Part shown: positions 42,873-51,037 of the stretch, in pieces
Layout: each line of letters opens with the position of its first letter
How positions within the stretch are numbered: position 1 is the stretch's first letter
Assembly: GCA_039933785.1 (NCBI GenBank)
Contig: JBDTNL010000007.1
Location: 19,243-83,242 of the forward strand
DNA: 64,000 bases
From: JBDTNL01 sp039933785
GTDB taxonomy: Bacteria; Acidobacteriota; Thermoanaerobaculia; Multivoradales; JAGPDF01
Direction of reading: 5' to 3'
Notes under the pieces: generated by a model
What the model was told of the DNA's origin: nothing
Database searches by the model: none
Seen by the model: only the letters and a program-made list of their open reading frames with translations
Made by a program: the position numbers and the translations under genes

Positions 42873-43601
42873 CTACTCGGAGTTGTGGCCGAGGTCCGCG
42901 AGGGAGCTGCCGCTCTGCCTCTCTTCGGCCTTGAGGCCCGGCCGAAACACCCGCCCAGCCGGCCGGCCGGTTGTTGATTGACCGCCAAGGACAACGCTCT
43001 CGCCCTCTCGGCGAATCCAGCAGCCCTCGCGCAATCCAACGACTGGGGTTTCGTTTTCCTCGAGGAACTGCTCCAAGCGCTCCTCGCGGGTCTCGCCCAT
43101 GTGCCTAGACTCGGGGTTGGCGTCGAGGTAGTGGGGATTGATTTGGAAGGGCACGAGTCCGAGCGCCACGTAGTCTCGCGGCATCACGATCGGCATGTCG
43201 TTGGTGGTCTTGATCGTCGGGCCGGCCAGGTTGGTGCCCGCGCTGCTGCCGATGTAGGGCAGGCCCGCGAGGGCGCGCTCGCGCAACGGTGCCAGCAGCC
43301 CAAATTCCTGAAGCGTGGCGAGAAGCCGGAACGTATTGCCGCCGCCGACGAATACCGCTTCGGCGACCTGGAGCGCACGCTGGCCCGAGGCATCGGCGGT
43401 GAGCTCGACCACGGTGATTCCGAGCTCGGCGAGCGCGGCGCGAACCTTCCCGGTGTAGCCCGCGCGATCCTTCAGGGCGAAAGGCGCGAAGAGGAGAGTG
43501 CGAACGGACCCGAGAAAGTCTCGGAGCTCGGCTAGGCCATGCGCCAGATAACGACTGCCGTGGTTGGTCGAATTCGAGAACAGCAGCGCCCGCAGCGGCA
43601 T
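42873..43601 (-). CDS. pepE: Peptidase E, alpha-aspartyl dipeptidase
   Basis: 242 residues, close to the 229 of E. coli PepE. An S51-family cytoplasmic peptidase that cleaves dipeptides with N-terminal Asp. The nucleophile Ser is in YIGSSAGTNLAG; AVFVGGGNTFRLL and FQINPHYLDANPESRH (catalytic His) also match. ATG 43601 lies 2 bases after the apaG stop and is preferred over a TTG at 43607. About 95 bases of non-coding DNA separate it from the convergent DUF488 stop. Confidence 0.93.
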   Translation of the reverse strand: MPLRALLFSNSTNHGSRYLAHGLAELRDFLGSVRTLLFAPFALKDRAGYTGKVRAALAELGITVVELTADASGQRALQVAEAVFVGGGNTFRLLATLQEFGLLAPLRERALAGLPYIGSSAGTNLAGPTIKTTNDMPIVMPRDYVALGLVPFQINPHYLDANPESRHMGETREERLEQFLEENETPVVGLREGCWIRREGESVVLGGQSTTGRPAGRVFRPGLKAEERQSGSSLADLGHNSE

Positions 43602-43603
43602 GA

Positions 43604-43987
43604 TCAATTGACGACGTGCGGTAGCGCCAGCGCGAAGGCGCCGATGTCGGCAGCGAAGCTCTCGCCGGCCCGCGAACGCATCCCGTACTCACCATGCATG
43701 GTGCCGAACGACGTGGTGAGCGGGCAGAAGCTGGTGTACTCGAAGCCTTGTCCGGGCTCCAGCACCGGCTGCTCGCCGACAACGCCGGGTCCGCGCACGT
43801 GTTCGACGTCGCCGTTGGCGTTGGTGATCACCCAATGCCGGTCGATGAGCTGCACGACCTCAGCGCCGATGTTGGTGATCTGCACGGTGTAGGAAAAGAA
43901 GTACTGGTTCTCTTGCGGAGAGCTTCGATCCGGCAGGTATTCGCTCTCGACCTGCACACGGACGCCGCGGGTGGTGGTGTCGCTCAC
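43604..43987 (-). CDS. apaG: ApaG family protein
   Basis: 127 residues, the usual ApaG size. Fibronectin III-like fold with the signature YFFSYTVQITNIG, IDRHWVITNANGDVEHV and GEQPVLEPGQGFEYTS. ApaG is uncharacterised; its domain also occurs in F-box proteins. The start is GTG 43987; upstream sequence gives an unconserved extension. Cotranscribed with pepE, 2 bases away. Confidence 0.92.
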   Translation of the reverse strand: MSDTTTRGVRVQVESEYLPDRSSPQENQYFFSYTVQITNIGAEVVQLIDRHWVITNANGDVEHVRGPGVVGEQPVLEPGQGFEYTSFCPLTTSFGTMHGEYGMRSRAGESFAADIGAFALALPHVVN

Positions 43988-44055
43988 GAGGGGATTATCG
44001 CATCGCGGGCGCCATGCGTCGGCCTTGTCCGGCGGGATTTTGGTAACGTCTTCGG

Positions 44056-44862
44056 ATGCCGAGCCCACGTCTGTGTTCGCTAGTCGTTGTTGCCCTTGCC
44101 CTAGCCTCTCTGGTCGAGATGCCCGCCCGGGCCTGGGGTCCGATCGGTCACCGCACCGTCGCGAAAGTCGCCGAGAATCATCTGACCGCGAAGACGCGTC
44201 GAGAAGTCGCCAAGCTCATCGGGCCACAGACGCTCCCGGAGATCGCCTACTGGGCGGACGAAATACGCTACTTGCCGGAGCGCAAGATCTCGGACACTTG
44301 GCACTACATCTCGATCGATGACACCGAGTCGATCACGTCCACGGTGCGCAATCCGGCCGGCGATGTGCTCGATGCGATCGAGCGCATGGAGAAGACGCTG
44401 CGCGATCCTGCATCGTCGCGCGACCAGAGGGTGGAGGCGCTCAAGTTCTTGGTCCATTTCGTCGGTGACGTGCACCAGCCTCTCCACGTCGGGCGACGGG
44501 CCGATGCCGGTGGCAACAAGATCGACGTCATCCTCAACGGACAGAAGGAGAACCTCCACTGGGTCTGGGACGCCATCATGCTCAACGACATGGGCATGAG
44601 CTACACCGAGCTCGCGCACGCGATCGACCACCCCAGCGCGCAAGACGTCGCGAGCTGGCAGCGCGCCAAGCCGGTCGACTGGGTGAGCGAAGTCTTCGCC
44701 CTGCGCCCGCAGGTCTACGACGGTGTGCCCGAGGACGGCAAGCTCAGCTACCTGTACAGCTTCAAGAACTGGCCGCTGCTGCGCGCGCAGCTCCTCAAGG
44801 CGGGAGTGCGGCTCGCCGGCGAGCTCAACGCAATCTTCGATCCCCGCCACGCCGGCCGCTGA
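44056..44862 (+). CDS. Secreted S1/P1-type zinc-dependent nuclease
   Basis: 268 residues. The signal peptide ends at ARA, leaving W27 as the mature N-terminus, which is a zinc ligand in S1/P1 enzymes (WGPIGH). Other ligands: WHYISIDD, VHFVGDVHQPLHVG and NLHWVWDAI. The enzyme degrades single-stranded DNA/RNA and 3' nucleotides in the periplasm or outside, probably for phosphate. TAACGT (44044-44049) lies 6 bases before the ATG. Confidence 0.93.
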   Translation: MPSPRLCSLVVVALALASLVEMPARAWGPIGHRTVAKVAENHLTAKTRREVAKLIGPQTLPEIAYWADEIRYLPERKISDTWHYISIDDTESITSTVRNPAGDVLDAIERMEKTLRDPASSRDQRVEALKFLVHFVGDVHQPLHVGRRADAGGNKIDVILNGQKENLHWVWDAIMLNDMGMSYTELAHAIDHPSAQDVASWQRAKPVDWVSEVFALRPQVYDGVPEDGKLSYLYSFKNWPLLRAQLLKAGVRLAGELNAIFDPRHAGR

Positions 44863-44900
44863 GGGCGGTCGGCTGCCAGGGGCTCTGCTAGGATCCTTTT

Positions 44901-44936
44901 ACGCGGCGCCCAGGACCGGCGCCGCGTTTCTCTTTC
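44901..44936 (+). terminator. Intrinsic terminator between the S1 nuclease gene and prfC
   Basis: A perfect 10-bp stem (ACGCGGCGCC with GGCGCCGCGT), 7-base loop and TTCTCTTTC tail. A TAGGAT box upstream (44889-44894) could also place it in the prfC leader, but ending the nuclease message is the simpler reading. Confidence 0.85.
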
Positions 44937-44948
44937 AGCCTGAGACCA

Positions 44949-46556
44949 ATGACCGCCCTTCCGGTGACCACCCTTCCCGACGCGATTGCCCGCCGGCGCA
45001 CGTTCGCGATCATTTCGCACCCCGACGCGGGCAAGACGACGCTCACCGAGAAGCTGTTGCTCTTCGGCGGCGCCATTCAGCTCGCGGGGGCGGTGAAGGC
45101 GCGCGGTGACGCTCGCCGGGCGCATTCGGACTGGCTCAAGGTCGAGCAGGAGCGCGGCATCTCGGTCACCGCGTCGGTGATGACGTTCGAGCACGGCGAG
45201 CGCACCTTCAACCTGCTCGACACTCCGGGCCACCAGGATTTCAGCGAGGACACCTACCGCACCCTTACCGCGGTCGACTCGGCGGTCATGGTGCTCGATG
45301 CGGCCAAGGGCATCGAGACGCAGACCCGCAAGCTCTTCGAAGTCTGCCGGCTGCGCGACATGCCGTTGCTCACCTTCGTCAACAAGCTCGACCGCGATGG
45401 CAGGGATCCGTTCTCACTACTCGAGGAGATCGAGCGCGACTTGCAGCTTGAGGTGACGCCGGCGACCTGGCCGATCGGCATGGGCCAGTCCTTCCTCGGC
45501 TGCTACGACCTGCTGCGCGATCAGCTGAGGCTCTTCGGGCGGGCGCGCAAGGACGCCAAGGGAACCGCGGAGATCGAACGCACCTCGGGACTCGACGATC
45601 CCAAACTCGACCGCTTGCTGCCCGAGGCCGCGGTGGCCAAGCTCCGGGAAGAGGTCGAGATGGTCCGCCACCTTTGCCCGCCGTTCAATCGCGAGACCTA
45701 CCTCGGCGGTCACCAGACTCCGGTGTTCTTCGGTAGTGCGATCAACAACTTCGGCGTCGCCGACTTGCTCAGCGGGCTGGGAGAGTTCGCACCCCCACCG
45801 CGCTCACGTCCGACGCTGCAGAGAATCGTCGAGCCTGGTGAGAGCAAGGTCACCGGCTTCGTCTTCAAGATCCAGGCGAACATGGATCCGCGGCATCGCG
45901 ACCGCATCGCGTTCGTGCGCCTGTGCTCGGGAAAATTCGAGCGCGGTATGAAGCTTCGCCATGTGCGCAGCGGCAAGGACATGGCGGTGCGGAGCCCCGT
46001 GCTCTTCCTGGCCCAGGACCGCGAGCTCGCGGAGGAAGCCTGGGCGGGCGACATCATAGGCATTCCGAACCACGGTGTGCTGCGCATCGGCGACGCGCTC
46101 ACCGAGGGCGAGACGCTGACCTTCACCGGGATCCCGAGCTTTGCCCCCGAGCTACTGCAGAAGGTGCGCGCCGAGGATCCGCTACGCTCCAAGCACCTCG
46201 GGCGCGCGCTCCATCACCTCGCCGAGGAAGGTGCGGCGCAGGTGTTCAAGACCCTGGTGGGCGGCGAATGGATCGTCGGCGTCGCCGGCGCTCTGCAGTT
46301 CGACGTGCTGGCCAGCCGGATCAAGAACGAGTACGACCTGCCAGTGCGCTTCGAGGGCACCACGCTGCACACGGCGCGCTGGGTGGACGGTCAACCCGAC
46401 GAGCTCAAGCGCTTCTTGCGGGCGCACGAGCTGTACGTCGGCGAGGACCACAACGGCGCGCCGGTCTATCTCGCACCCAGCGCGTTTCGCTTGAAGGCCA
46501 CGGTCGAGGATTGGCCAAAGATCCGTTTCTCGGCAACCCGCGAGCACGCCGAGTGA
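44949..46556 (+). CDS. prfC: Peptide chain release factor 3
   Basis: 535 residues, E. coli RF3 being 529. A GTPase that ejects RF1/RF2 from the ribosome. G motifs: ISHPDAGKTTLTEK (P-loop), DTPGHQDFSEDT (G3), VNKLDRDGRDP (G4). The C-terminal domains hold LFLAQDRELAEEAWAGDIIG and the AAQVFKTLVGG segment. No obvious Shine-Dalgarno. The stop overlaps a small possible lipoprotein start by 4 bases. Confidence 0.97.
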   Translation: MTALPVTTLPDAIARRRTFAIISHPDAGKTTLTEKLLLFGGAIQLAGAVKARGDARRAHSDWLKVEQERGISVTASVMTFEHGERTFNLLDTPGHQDFSEDTYRTLTAVDSAVMVLDAAKGIETQTRKLFEVCRLRDMPLLTFVNKLDRDGRDPFSLLEEIERDLQLEVTPATWPIGMGQSFLGCYDLLRDQLRLFGRARKDAKGTAEIERTSGLDDPKLDRLLPEAAVAKLREEVEMVRHLCPPFNRETYLGGHQTPVFFGSAINNFGVADLLSGLGEFAPPPRSRPTLQRIVEPGESKVTGFVFKIQANMDPRHRDRIAFVRLCSGKFERGMKLRHVRSGKDMAVRSPVLFLAQDRELAEEAWAGDIIGIPNHGVLRIGDALTEGETLTFTGIPSFAPELLQKVRAEDPLRSKHLGRALHHLAEEGAAQVFKTLVGGEWIVGVAGALQFDVLASRIKNEYDLPVRFEGTTLHTARWVDGQPDELKRFLRAHELYVGEDHNGAPVYLAPSAFRLKATVEDWPKIRFSATREHAE

Positions 46557-46648
46557 ACAAGCCGCGGTCGCTCCTGGCCGCCCTGGCGGCGGCCGGCTGT
46601 GTCGTTTCAGCGTGCGGCTCGACTTGGAGCGCGCCGCGAGTTCCCTGA
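46553..46648 (+). CDS. Possible 31-residue lipoprotein
   Basis: Starts at a GTG overlapping the prfC stop (GTGA). It reads as basic residues (NKPRS), a hydrophobic run (LLAALAAAGC) and a second Cys in VVSAC before a short tail ending SAPRVP. LAAAGC is close to a lipobox. It is too short for normal gene-finding limits. Overlapping start and lipobox favour a real gene, but the Ala-rich GC-rich composition could produce it by chance. Confidence 0.4.
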   Translation: MNKPRSLLAALAAAGCVVSACGSTWSAPRVP

Positions 46649-46649
46649 T

Positions 46650-46680
46650 CGAGCCTCGCCGGGCCCACGGCTGAGGCTCG
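46650..46680. terminator. Hairpin at the junction of convergent genes
   Basis: CGAGCCTC plus GCCG pairs with CGGC plus GAGGCTCG, with one T bulge and a GGCCCA loop. No T-run follows on either strand, so it may block transcription from both sides only weakly. Confidence 0.5.
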
Positions 46681-46695
46681 CGCTTGAGCAGGCGC

Positions 46696-47823
46696 TCATC
46701 GGGCCGCCGCGCCTTCTCTCCCGACGCCGTATGCGCAAAGGATGAGCAGGCCCAAGAGAGGCATGGTCGCGAGCAGGCCGCGCACGCTTTCCGGCCAGGT
46801 TTGCGGGGCGGTGCCGGCGCCACTCTGCCCTTCGATGCTGATCACCGCGGCGCCAAGCAGGCAGAGCAGGAGCACCCGGCGGATCCCGAGGAACCGCTCA
46901 TCGCGCAGGCCATGCTCGATCGCGAGCACCTGCACCGGAAACGTGATCAAAAAGGTGTGCGCCCAGACCACCGGCAGACTGACCACCGAGGCCGTGATCA
47001 CTACGGCCTGGAGGCCTCGCGTTGTCGAAGGCCGCAAGAAGAGGTAGAGCGCGGCTCCGCCGGCCACCAGCGCGAAGATCAGCATCGCCCGCGGTTCGAT
47101 TCCAAGGGAACGGAGCGCTCGTGCAATCGAGAGCTCGTACTCGGAGGGCGCGGGGACATTGGCGCGGGCGAGCATTTCCGGGAGATAGCGCGAAGCCACG
47201 GTGCTGAGCGTGACGGTCGCCGTGAGGGCCGCGGCCACCGCGGTCGGGAGCGCCCATCGCGCCTGACGATCCGGGCGCAGTCCGAGCGCCCCCAGTGGCG
47301 GCACCATGGCGGCTGCCAGTGGCTTGAGAGCAATTCCAGCGCCCAGGAGGAGCCCGGCCAGGATCGGGTTCGCGGGCGCCGCCGCGAGCGAGACCAGGGT
47401 CATTGCTTGCAATATCGGCGAGACATTGCCGCAGTTCAGTGCATTGGCCACCGGGTGAGCGAAGACCACCATCGCCAGTGCCACGGACCACCGGACGCTC
47501 GTGCGCCAACTCGCCGCGACCACTCCGAGCCATGCCACGACACACACCCCGAGCAGCTCGAGATGGCGCGCCGTGAGGAGGAAGGCCCGCTCGCCCAGCG
47601 CATACCAGAGAGCGGTGCCGAGCACCGCGAATGGCGGCGGGTAGTTGAAGGTCGGTGCGGTGTACGGCGACTGCCCGGTGTGCACGGCGGCGAACGCGCG
47701 CGCAAAGACCGCCTCGTCGAAGTGCGACTCGAGAGCATGAAGATCATCGTGATGAAAATAGAGACCGACCGCGAACAAGCCGGCGATGGCCAGCGCGTGG
47801 AGGAGAATCGGACGCACCTTCAC
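46696..47823 (-). CDS. GT87/DUF2029-type integral membrane glycosyltransferase
   Basis: 375 residues with about 9-10 hydrophobic segments. An acidic segment, HDDLHALESHFDEAVFARAF, follows the first helix, then TGQSPYTAPTFNYPPPFAVLG, a family motif. GT87 enzymes (PimE type) transfer mannose from polyprenyl-phosphate mannose on the periplasmic face. Sequence is divergent, so the donor sugar is uncertain. Last gene of a minus-strand run; its start overlaps the GNAT gene stop by 4 bases. Confidence 0.75.
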   Translation of the reverse strand: MKVRPILLHALAIAGLFAVGLYFHHDDLHALESHFDEAVFARAFAAVHTGQSPYTAPTFNYPPPFAVLGTALWYALGERAFLLTARHLELLGVCVVAWLGVVAASWRTSVRWSVALAMVVFAHPVANALNCGNVSPILQAMTLVSLAAAPANPILAGLLLGAGIALKPLAAAMVPPLGALGLRPDRQARWALPTAVAAALTATVTLSTVASRYLPEMLARANVPAPSEYELSIARALRSLGIEPRAMLIFALVAGGAALYLFLRPSTTRGLQAVVITASVVSLPVVWAHTFLITFPVQVLAIEHGLRDERFLGIRRVLLLCLLGAAVISIEGQSGAGTAPQTWPESVRGLLATMPLLGLLILCAYGVGREGAAAR

Positions 47824-48350
47824 GACGCGAGCGGCTTGCTCATCAGGCGATCGCTCTGGACGTCGTCGCCGAGGCGAAACTCATGAGTTCCGATGTCGAT
47901 GAAGCCGCATTTGCGATAGAAGGCGATCGCCCGGTGATTGCGTTCCCAGACGCCGAGCCAGAGCGTCCGCCCGCCCTGTTGCCTAGCCGAGGTCTCCGCC
48001 GCTTGCATGAGGGCCTGAGCCACGCCGACGCCTTTCCAGGCGCTGCCGACGTAGAGACGCTGAAGCTCGACGGGATGGGCGCCCGCGAGCTGGCCGGAAT
48101 CTTCCCCGCCGAGCCGGATCATCGAGTAGCCAGCGAGCTCGCCTTCCAACTCGGCAAGCATGGTCGTGATGCCGGGCGTCGTGATCTCGCGGCGCTGGAT
48201 CTCCTCACTGAAAGACTGTTCGAGATAGGCCGCCATGTCCGCCGCGGTGTTGTCCGCGGCGAAGGTCTCGGCGAAGGTGTTGGCGGCGAAGCGAGCTAGT
48301 TCCGCGGCATCCTCGGCCACGGCGAGCCGCAGGTCGAAGGCTCGCGACAT
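47820..48350 (-). CDS. GNAT-family N-acetyltransferase
   Basis: 176 residues. LQRLYVGSAWKGVGVAQALMQAAE is motif A (acetyl-CoA pyrophosphate loop), followed by LGVWERNHRAIAFYRKCGFIDIG (motif B). The N-terminus resembles the RimI-like/PaiA group. Substrate unknown. Starts 4 bases after the secreted-protein gene and overlaps the GT87 gene. Confidence 0.88.
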   Translation of the reverse strand: MSRAFDLRLAVAEDAAELARFAANTFAETFAADNTAADMAAYLEQSFSEEIQRREITTPGITTMLAELEGELAGYSMIRLGGEDSGQLAGAHPVELQRLYVGSAWKGVGVAQALMQAAETSARQQGGRTLWLGVWERNHRAIAFYRKCGFIDIGTHEFRLGDDVQSDRLMSKPLAS

Positions 48351-48354
48351 CGGT

Positions 48355-48819
48355 TTACTTAACCGGCGGGTTCGGGCTGACCGCGACGCTGGCGGCGATC
48401 TGCTTGGCGACCTCCGCCAGGGCGTCGCTCTTGAACGTGATCTGCCCGGTGCACGGGCCGAGCGGACCGGGCACCGAGACGTACCAGTCCGTCTTCCCGA
48501 CGCTGTTGCCGTAGGCGAACCAGAGACGCTCCGGTGAATCCTCGAGAACCGTCGTCGGTGCCATGACGTGTTGCGCCATGCTCTTCGAATCCGCCCAGTC
48601 CTTGGCCGGCAGGAGATGGATCGACGCCCGTCCGGAGTGGTCCTCGGGACTGGCGGCGCTGGTGTCGCCCTTCCAATCGGCGGGTACTTGCATCTGGCAA
48701 TTGCCTTTGTGGTCCTTGACTACCCTCCAGCCCGCCGGCGCCGTCCCCGCCGCCAGTGCGGCGACGGCGAGCGCCGGGGCCCAAGCCCCGAGCGCAATGA
48801 CGAGCCCCTTGCGATCCAT
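48355..48819 (-). CDS. Secreted hypothetical protein
   Basis: 154 residues. A signal peptide (MDRKGLVIALGAWAPALAVA) is cleaved near residue 27. The mature part of about 125 residues has two Cys (CQMQVPADW and GPCTGQ) that could form a disulfide; GWRVVKDHKGNCQMQVPADW resembles the small periplasmic DUF1795/PsbP-like fold (weak). A GGAG Shine-Dalgarno lies 11 bases upstream. Function unknown. Confidence 0.65.
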   Translation of the reverse strand: MDRKGLVIALGAWAPALAVAALAAGTAPAGWRVVKDHKGNCQMQVPADWKGDTSAASPEDHSGRASIHLLPAKDWADSKSMAQHVMAPTTVLEDSPERLWFAYGNSVGKTDWYVSVPGPLGPCTGQITFKSDALAEVAKQIAASVAVSPNPPVK

Positions 48820-48839
48820 GGCGATTTCGCTCCGACGGT

Positions 48840-50300
48840 CTACATCCCGTGCTGGTGCGCGAGCTTGGTGAGCTCGAGGAACGCCGGGTCCTGGTGCAGG
48901 GAGGCGAACATGAAGTCGTCGCGCGCCTCCTTCATCTCCATGGCGCGCACGGCATCGAAGCGCTCGTACTCGTAGAAGTGCCGGCGCAGAAGCTCCATCG
49001 CCTTCGCCTGATTGCCCGTCTGGGCCCAGATGGCGGCCAGATTGTAGCTCGCCGCGAGCACCTGTTCGTTGGCCTGGGCGATCGCCGTGGCTTCGTCCTT
49101 GTGCCCCGCCGCCGCGAGGTAGACCGCGGCGAAGATCTGGTTGTAGCGATCCTCGGGCTGCAGTGCGACGGCCTGGCGCATGTAGCCGGTGGCCTTGTCG
49201 GCTTGGCGCTCCGAGAACCAGTAGACCGCAAGATTGCGGTACGTGATCGCGAGCGGGAATTCCGTCAACGAACGCTCGAAGAGTGCCAGACCGTCCGCGT
49301 ATTTGCCCTCATGAATGGTCATCTTACCCAGACCGTGCATCGCGACCGCGCGGGCGATCGGATCGGAGGGCTGAGCGAGGATGCGGTCGAACACCGCGCG
49401 CGCCTTGTTCCAGTCGCCGGTTTGGTGGCGGTAAAGCTCACCGAGGAAGCGCAGAGCGGTGCTGTCGGCGGGGTCGAGCGTCGAGGCCTGCTGGTAGAGC
49501 GCCTCGGCCTGGGGATACTTCGCCGAGAGCTCGGCGTCCAGACCCTGGCGGAGTAAACCTGCGACGCGCTCGCCATTCGCGCCCGCGACTTGCGGTTCAG
49601 GCAACCCCTCGGGTCCGAGCTGGCGGAGCATCGCCTCCTGAACTGGAGCACCGAGCTTTTTCAGCGCCTTCGCCGCCTTCTTGCCGTAGCTCGGAACGAG
49701 GCAGCGCTCCGCCCAGATCTTCTGGTAGGTATCGATAGCCGCCGTCTTGTCGCCGCTCGAGGCCTTCCTCTCGGCCTGCTTAAGTGCTGCCTCGGCGCTG
49801 TCCTCGCGCTTTTCGAGCTCGGCCTTCACCGACTTCTCGACCGATCGAACGTCGAGCTTGCCGTCCTGAGCGGTAAAGCGGGTCACTTCGGTGCCGTCGA
49901 CTTCCGCGAGCACGAGGAGCTGGTCGCTCTCCGGCGCGCTGTACTTGGTGCGGATGGTCTTGTTGTCTGTGGGCACGATGGTGGGCGCCACGCAGCGCTC
50001 GCTGGCCATCGAAAGTCCGCGCGAGGTGATCAGGGGTGAATTGCGGGCTTCGGCCGGCGAAGTCGGGAACCAGTACAAGATTAGCTGGGCTTCGGCAGGC
50101 AGATCGTGGCCCGCGTCCAGCACCTTCCACCCCACGAAATAGGTGGTGGGCGCGCCGCCCATATCGGGGGCCGCCCCGCCCATCCCGCCGCCGCCGCCGC
50201 CACCACAGGTGGCGCCGATCGGCGCGGCGAGGGTCATGACGGCGAGGGCGAGAGCGAGCGAGCGGCGAAGCTCCGAGGTGTTGCCGCGATTTAGGGTCAT
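48840..50300 (-). CDS. Secreted TPR protein
   Basis: 486 residues with an N-terminal hydrophobic signal (LALALAVMTLAAPIG), followed by a Cys-Gly-rich segment. The polyglycine run is coded by a GCC/GCG repeat. Residues about 45-200 are beta/mixed, then TPR repeats at about 250-470 (EALYQQASTLDPADSTALRF and RNLAVYWFSERQADKATGYM). The start overlaps the GNAT gene stop by 4 bases. Envelope role likely; nothing more specific. Confidence 0.78.
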   Translation of the reverse strand: MTLNRGNTSELRRSLALALAVMTLAAPIGATCGGGGGGGMGGAAPDMGGAPTTYFVGWKVLDAGHDLPAEAQLILYWFPTSPAEARNSPLITSRGLSMASERCVAPTIVPTDNKTIRTKYSAPESDQLLVLAEVDGTEVTRFTAQDGKLDVRSVEKSVKAELEKREDSAEAALKQAERKASSGDKTAAIDTYQKIWAERCLVPSYGKKAAKALKKLGAPVQEAMLRQLGPEGLPEPQVAGANGERVAGLLRQGLDAELSAKYPQAEALYQQASTLDPADSTALRFLGELYRHQTGDWNKARAVFDRILAQPSDPIARAVAMHGLGKMTIHEGKYADGLALFERSLTEFPLAITYRNLAVYWFSERQADKATGYMRQAVALQPEDRYNQIFAAVYLAAAGHKDEATAIAQANEQVLAASYNLAAIWAQTGNQAKAMELLRRHFYEYERFDAVRAMEMKEARDDFMFASLHQDPAFLELTKLAHQHGM

Positions 50301-50833
50301 AGTTTGAGCACCATCTGGGTCATGTCGTGCTGTTGGCCGTCGGGGTCCGTGCCGTAGCCCGGCAAGACGGTGGCCTTGAAGCCCAGTCCGGCGAGTACCG
50401 TGACCGCATCGGCTTCGAGGTCTGAGATTAGAAGGCAGACGAGGTGGCGGAGGCCGTCGGTCTTGGCCATGTCGATGAAGTGGTTGACCATCAGTGTGCC
50501 GAGGCCCACACCGCGGAACTCAGAATCGATCAGCCACTTGATGCGGCCGACCAGACGCAGGGGGCCGTGCGATCGAAAGTGGAGTGTCGCGTCGGCCACG
50601 ATCCGCCGCCCGTCGACGGCAAGCAAGGGGAAGGTCTTGTCGTAGTCGACGTTCTGCGCCCATGAGTCGACCAGCGCTCGATCCTCGATGCGATCCCAGG
50701 CGAAACGGCGCGTAGCGTCGGGAAGGTGCTGGAAGAACTGGTACAGCGCCTCACCGTCGTTGGCGTTGAACGGCCGCAGCATGACTCGGCGGCCGTCGCG
50801 AAGGACTGCTTCTTGCGGATAGCGATGCGCCAT
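50297..50833 (-). CDS. GNAT-family N-acetyltransferase
   Basis: 178 residues. LIDSEFRGVGLGTLMVNHFID carries the acetyl-CoA-binding R/Q-x-x-G-x-G/A motif; MLRPFNANDGEALYQFFQHLP is the N-terminal strand region. Start ATG 50833 is set by GAGGGGG Shine-Dalgarno; a longer frame from 50857 is less likely. Heads the minus-strand run that reaches the GT87 gene. Substrate unknown. Confidence 0.87.
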   Translation of the reverse strand: MAHRYPQEAVLRDGRRVMLRPFNANDGEALYQFFQHLPDATRRFAWDRIEDRALVDSWAQNVDYDKTFPLLAVDGRRIVADATLHFRSHGPLRLVGRIKWLIDSEFRGVGLGTLMVNHFIDMAKTDGLRHLVCLLISDLEADAVTVLAGLGFKATVLPGYGTDPDGQQHDMTQMVLKL

Positions 50834-51037
50834 AGTCCCCCTCGCAGGTTGGTCCAACCCAGCCTATTCGTTCACCAGCTTCCTTCCCCCAGCTACGTCA
50901 TCTAATAGATTAGCCCAATGCGGCGCCCCCAGGTGACCTAGAGAAGCAACGTCGGGGCCCGGCGGGTCTATCAGCGGGCCGGGTTCCTGACCCGGGAAGT
51001 GGCCTACTGGTATCACGCCTGGAGATAGACTGGCTGC
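50834..51037. other. Divergent intergenic region (204 bp) with a short inverted repeat
   Basis: It separates the GNAT operon from the M49-like peptidase. CTAAT-ag-ATTAG (50902-50913) is a perfect 5-bp inverted repeat in unusually AT-rich sequence, a possible operator. A TAGACT box (51026-51031) lies 6 bases before ATG 51038. I see no RNA gene in it. Confidence 0.4.
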
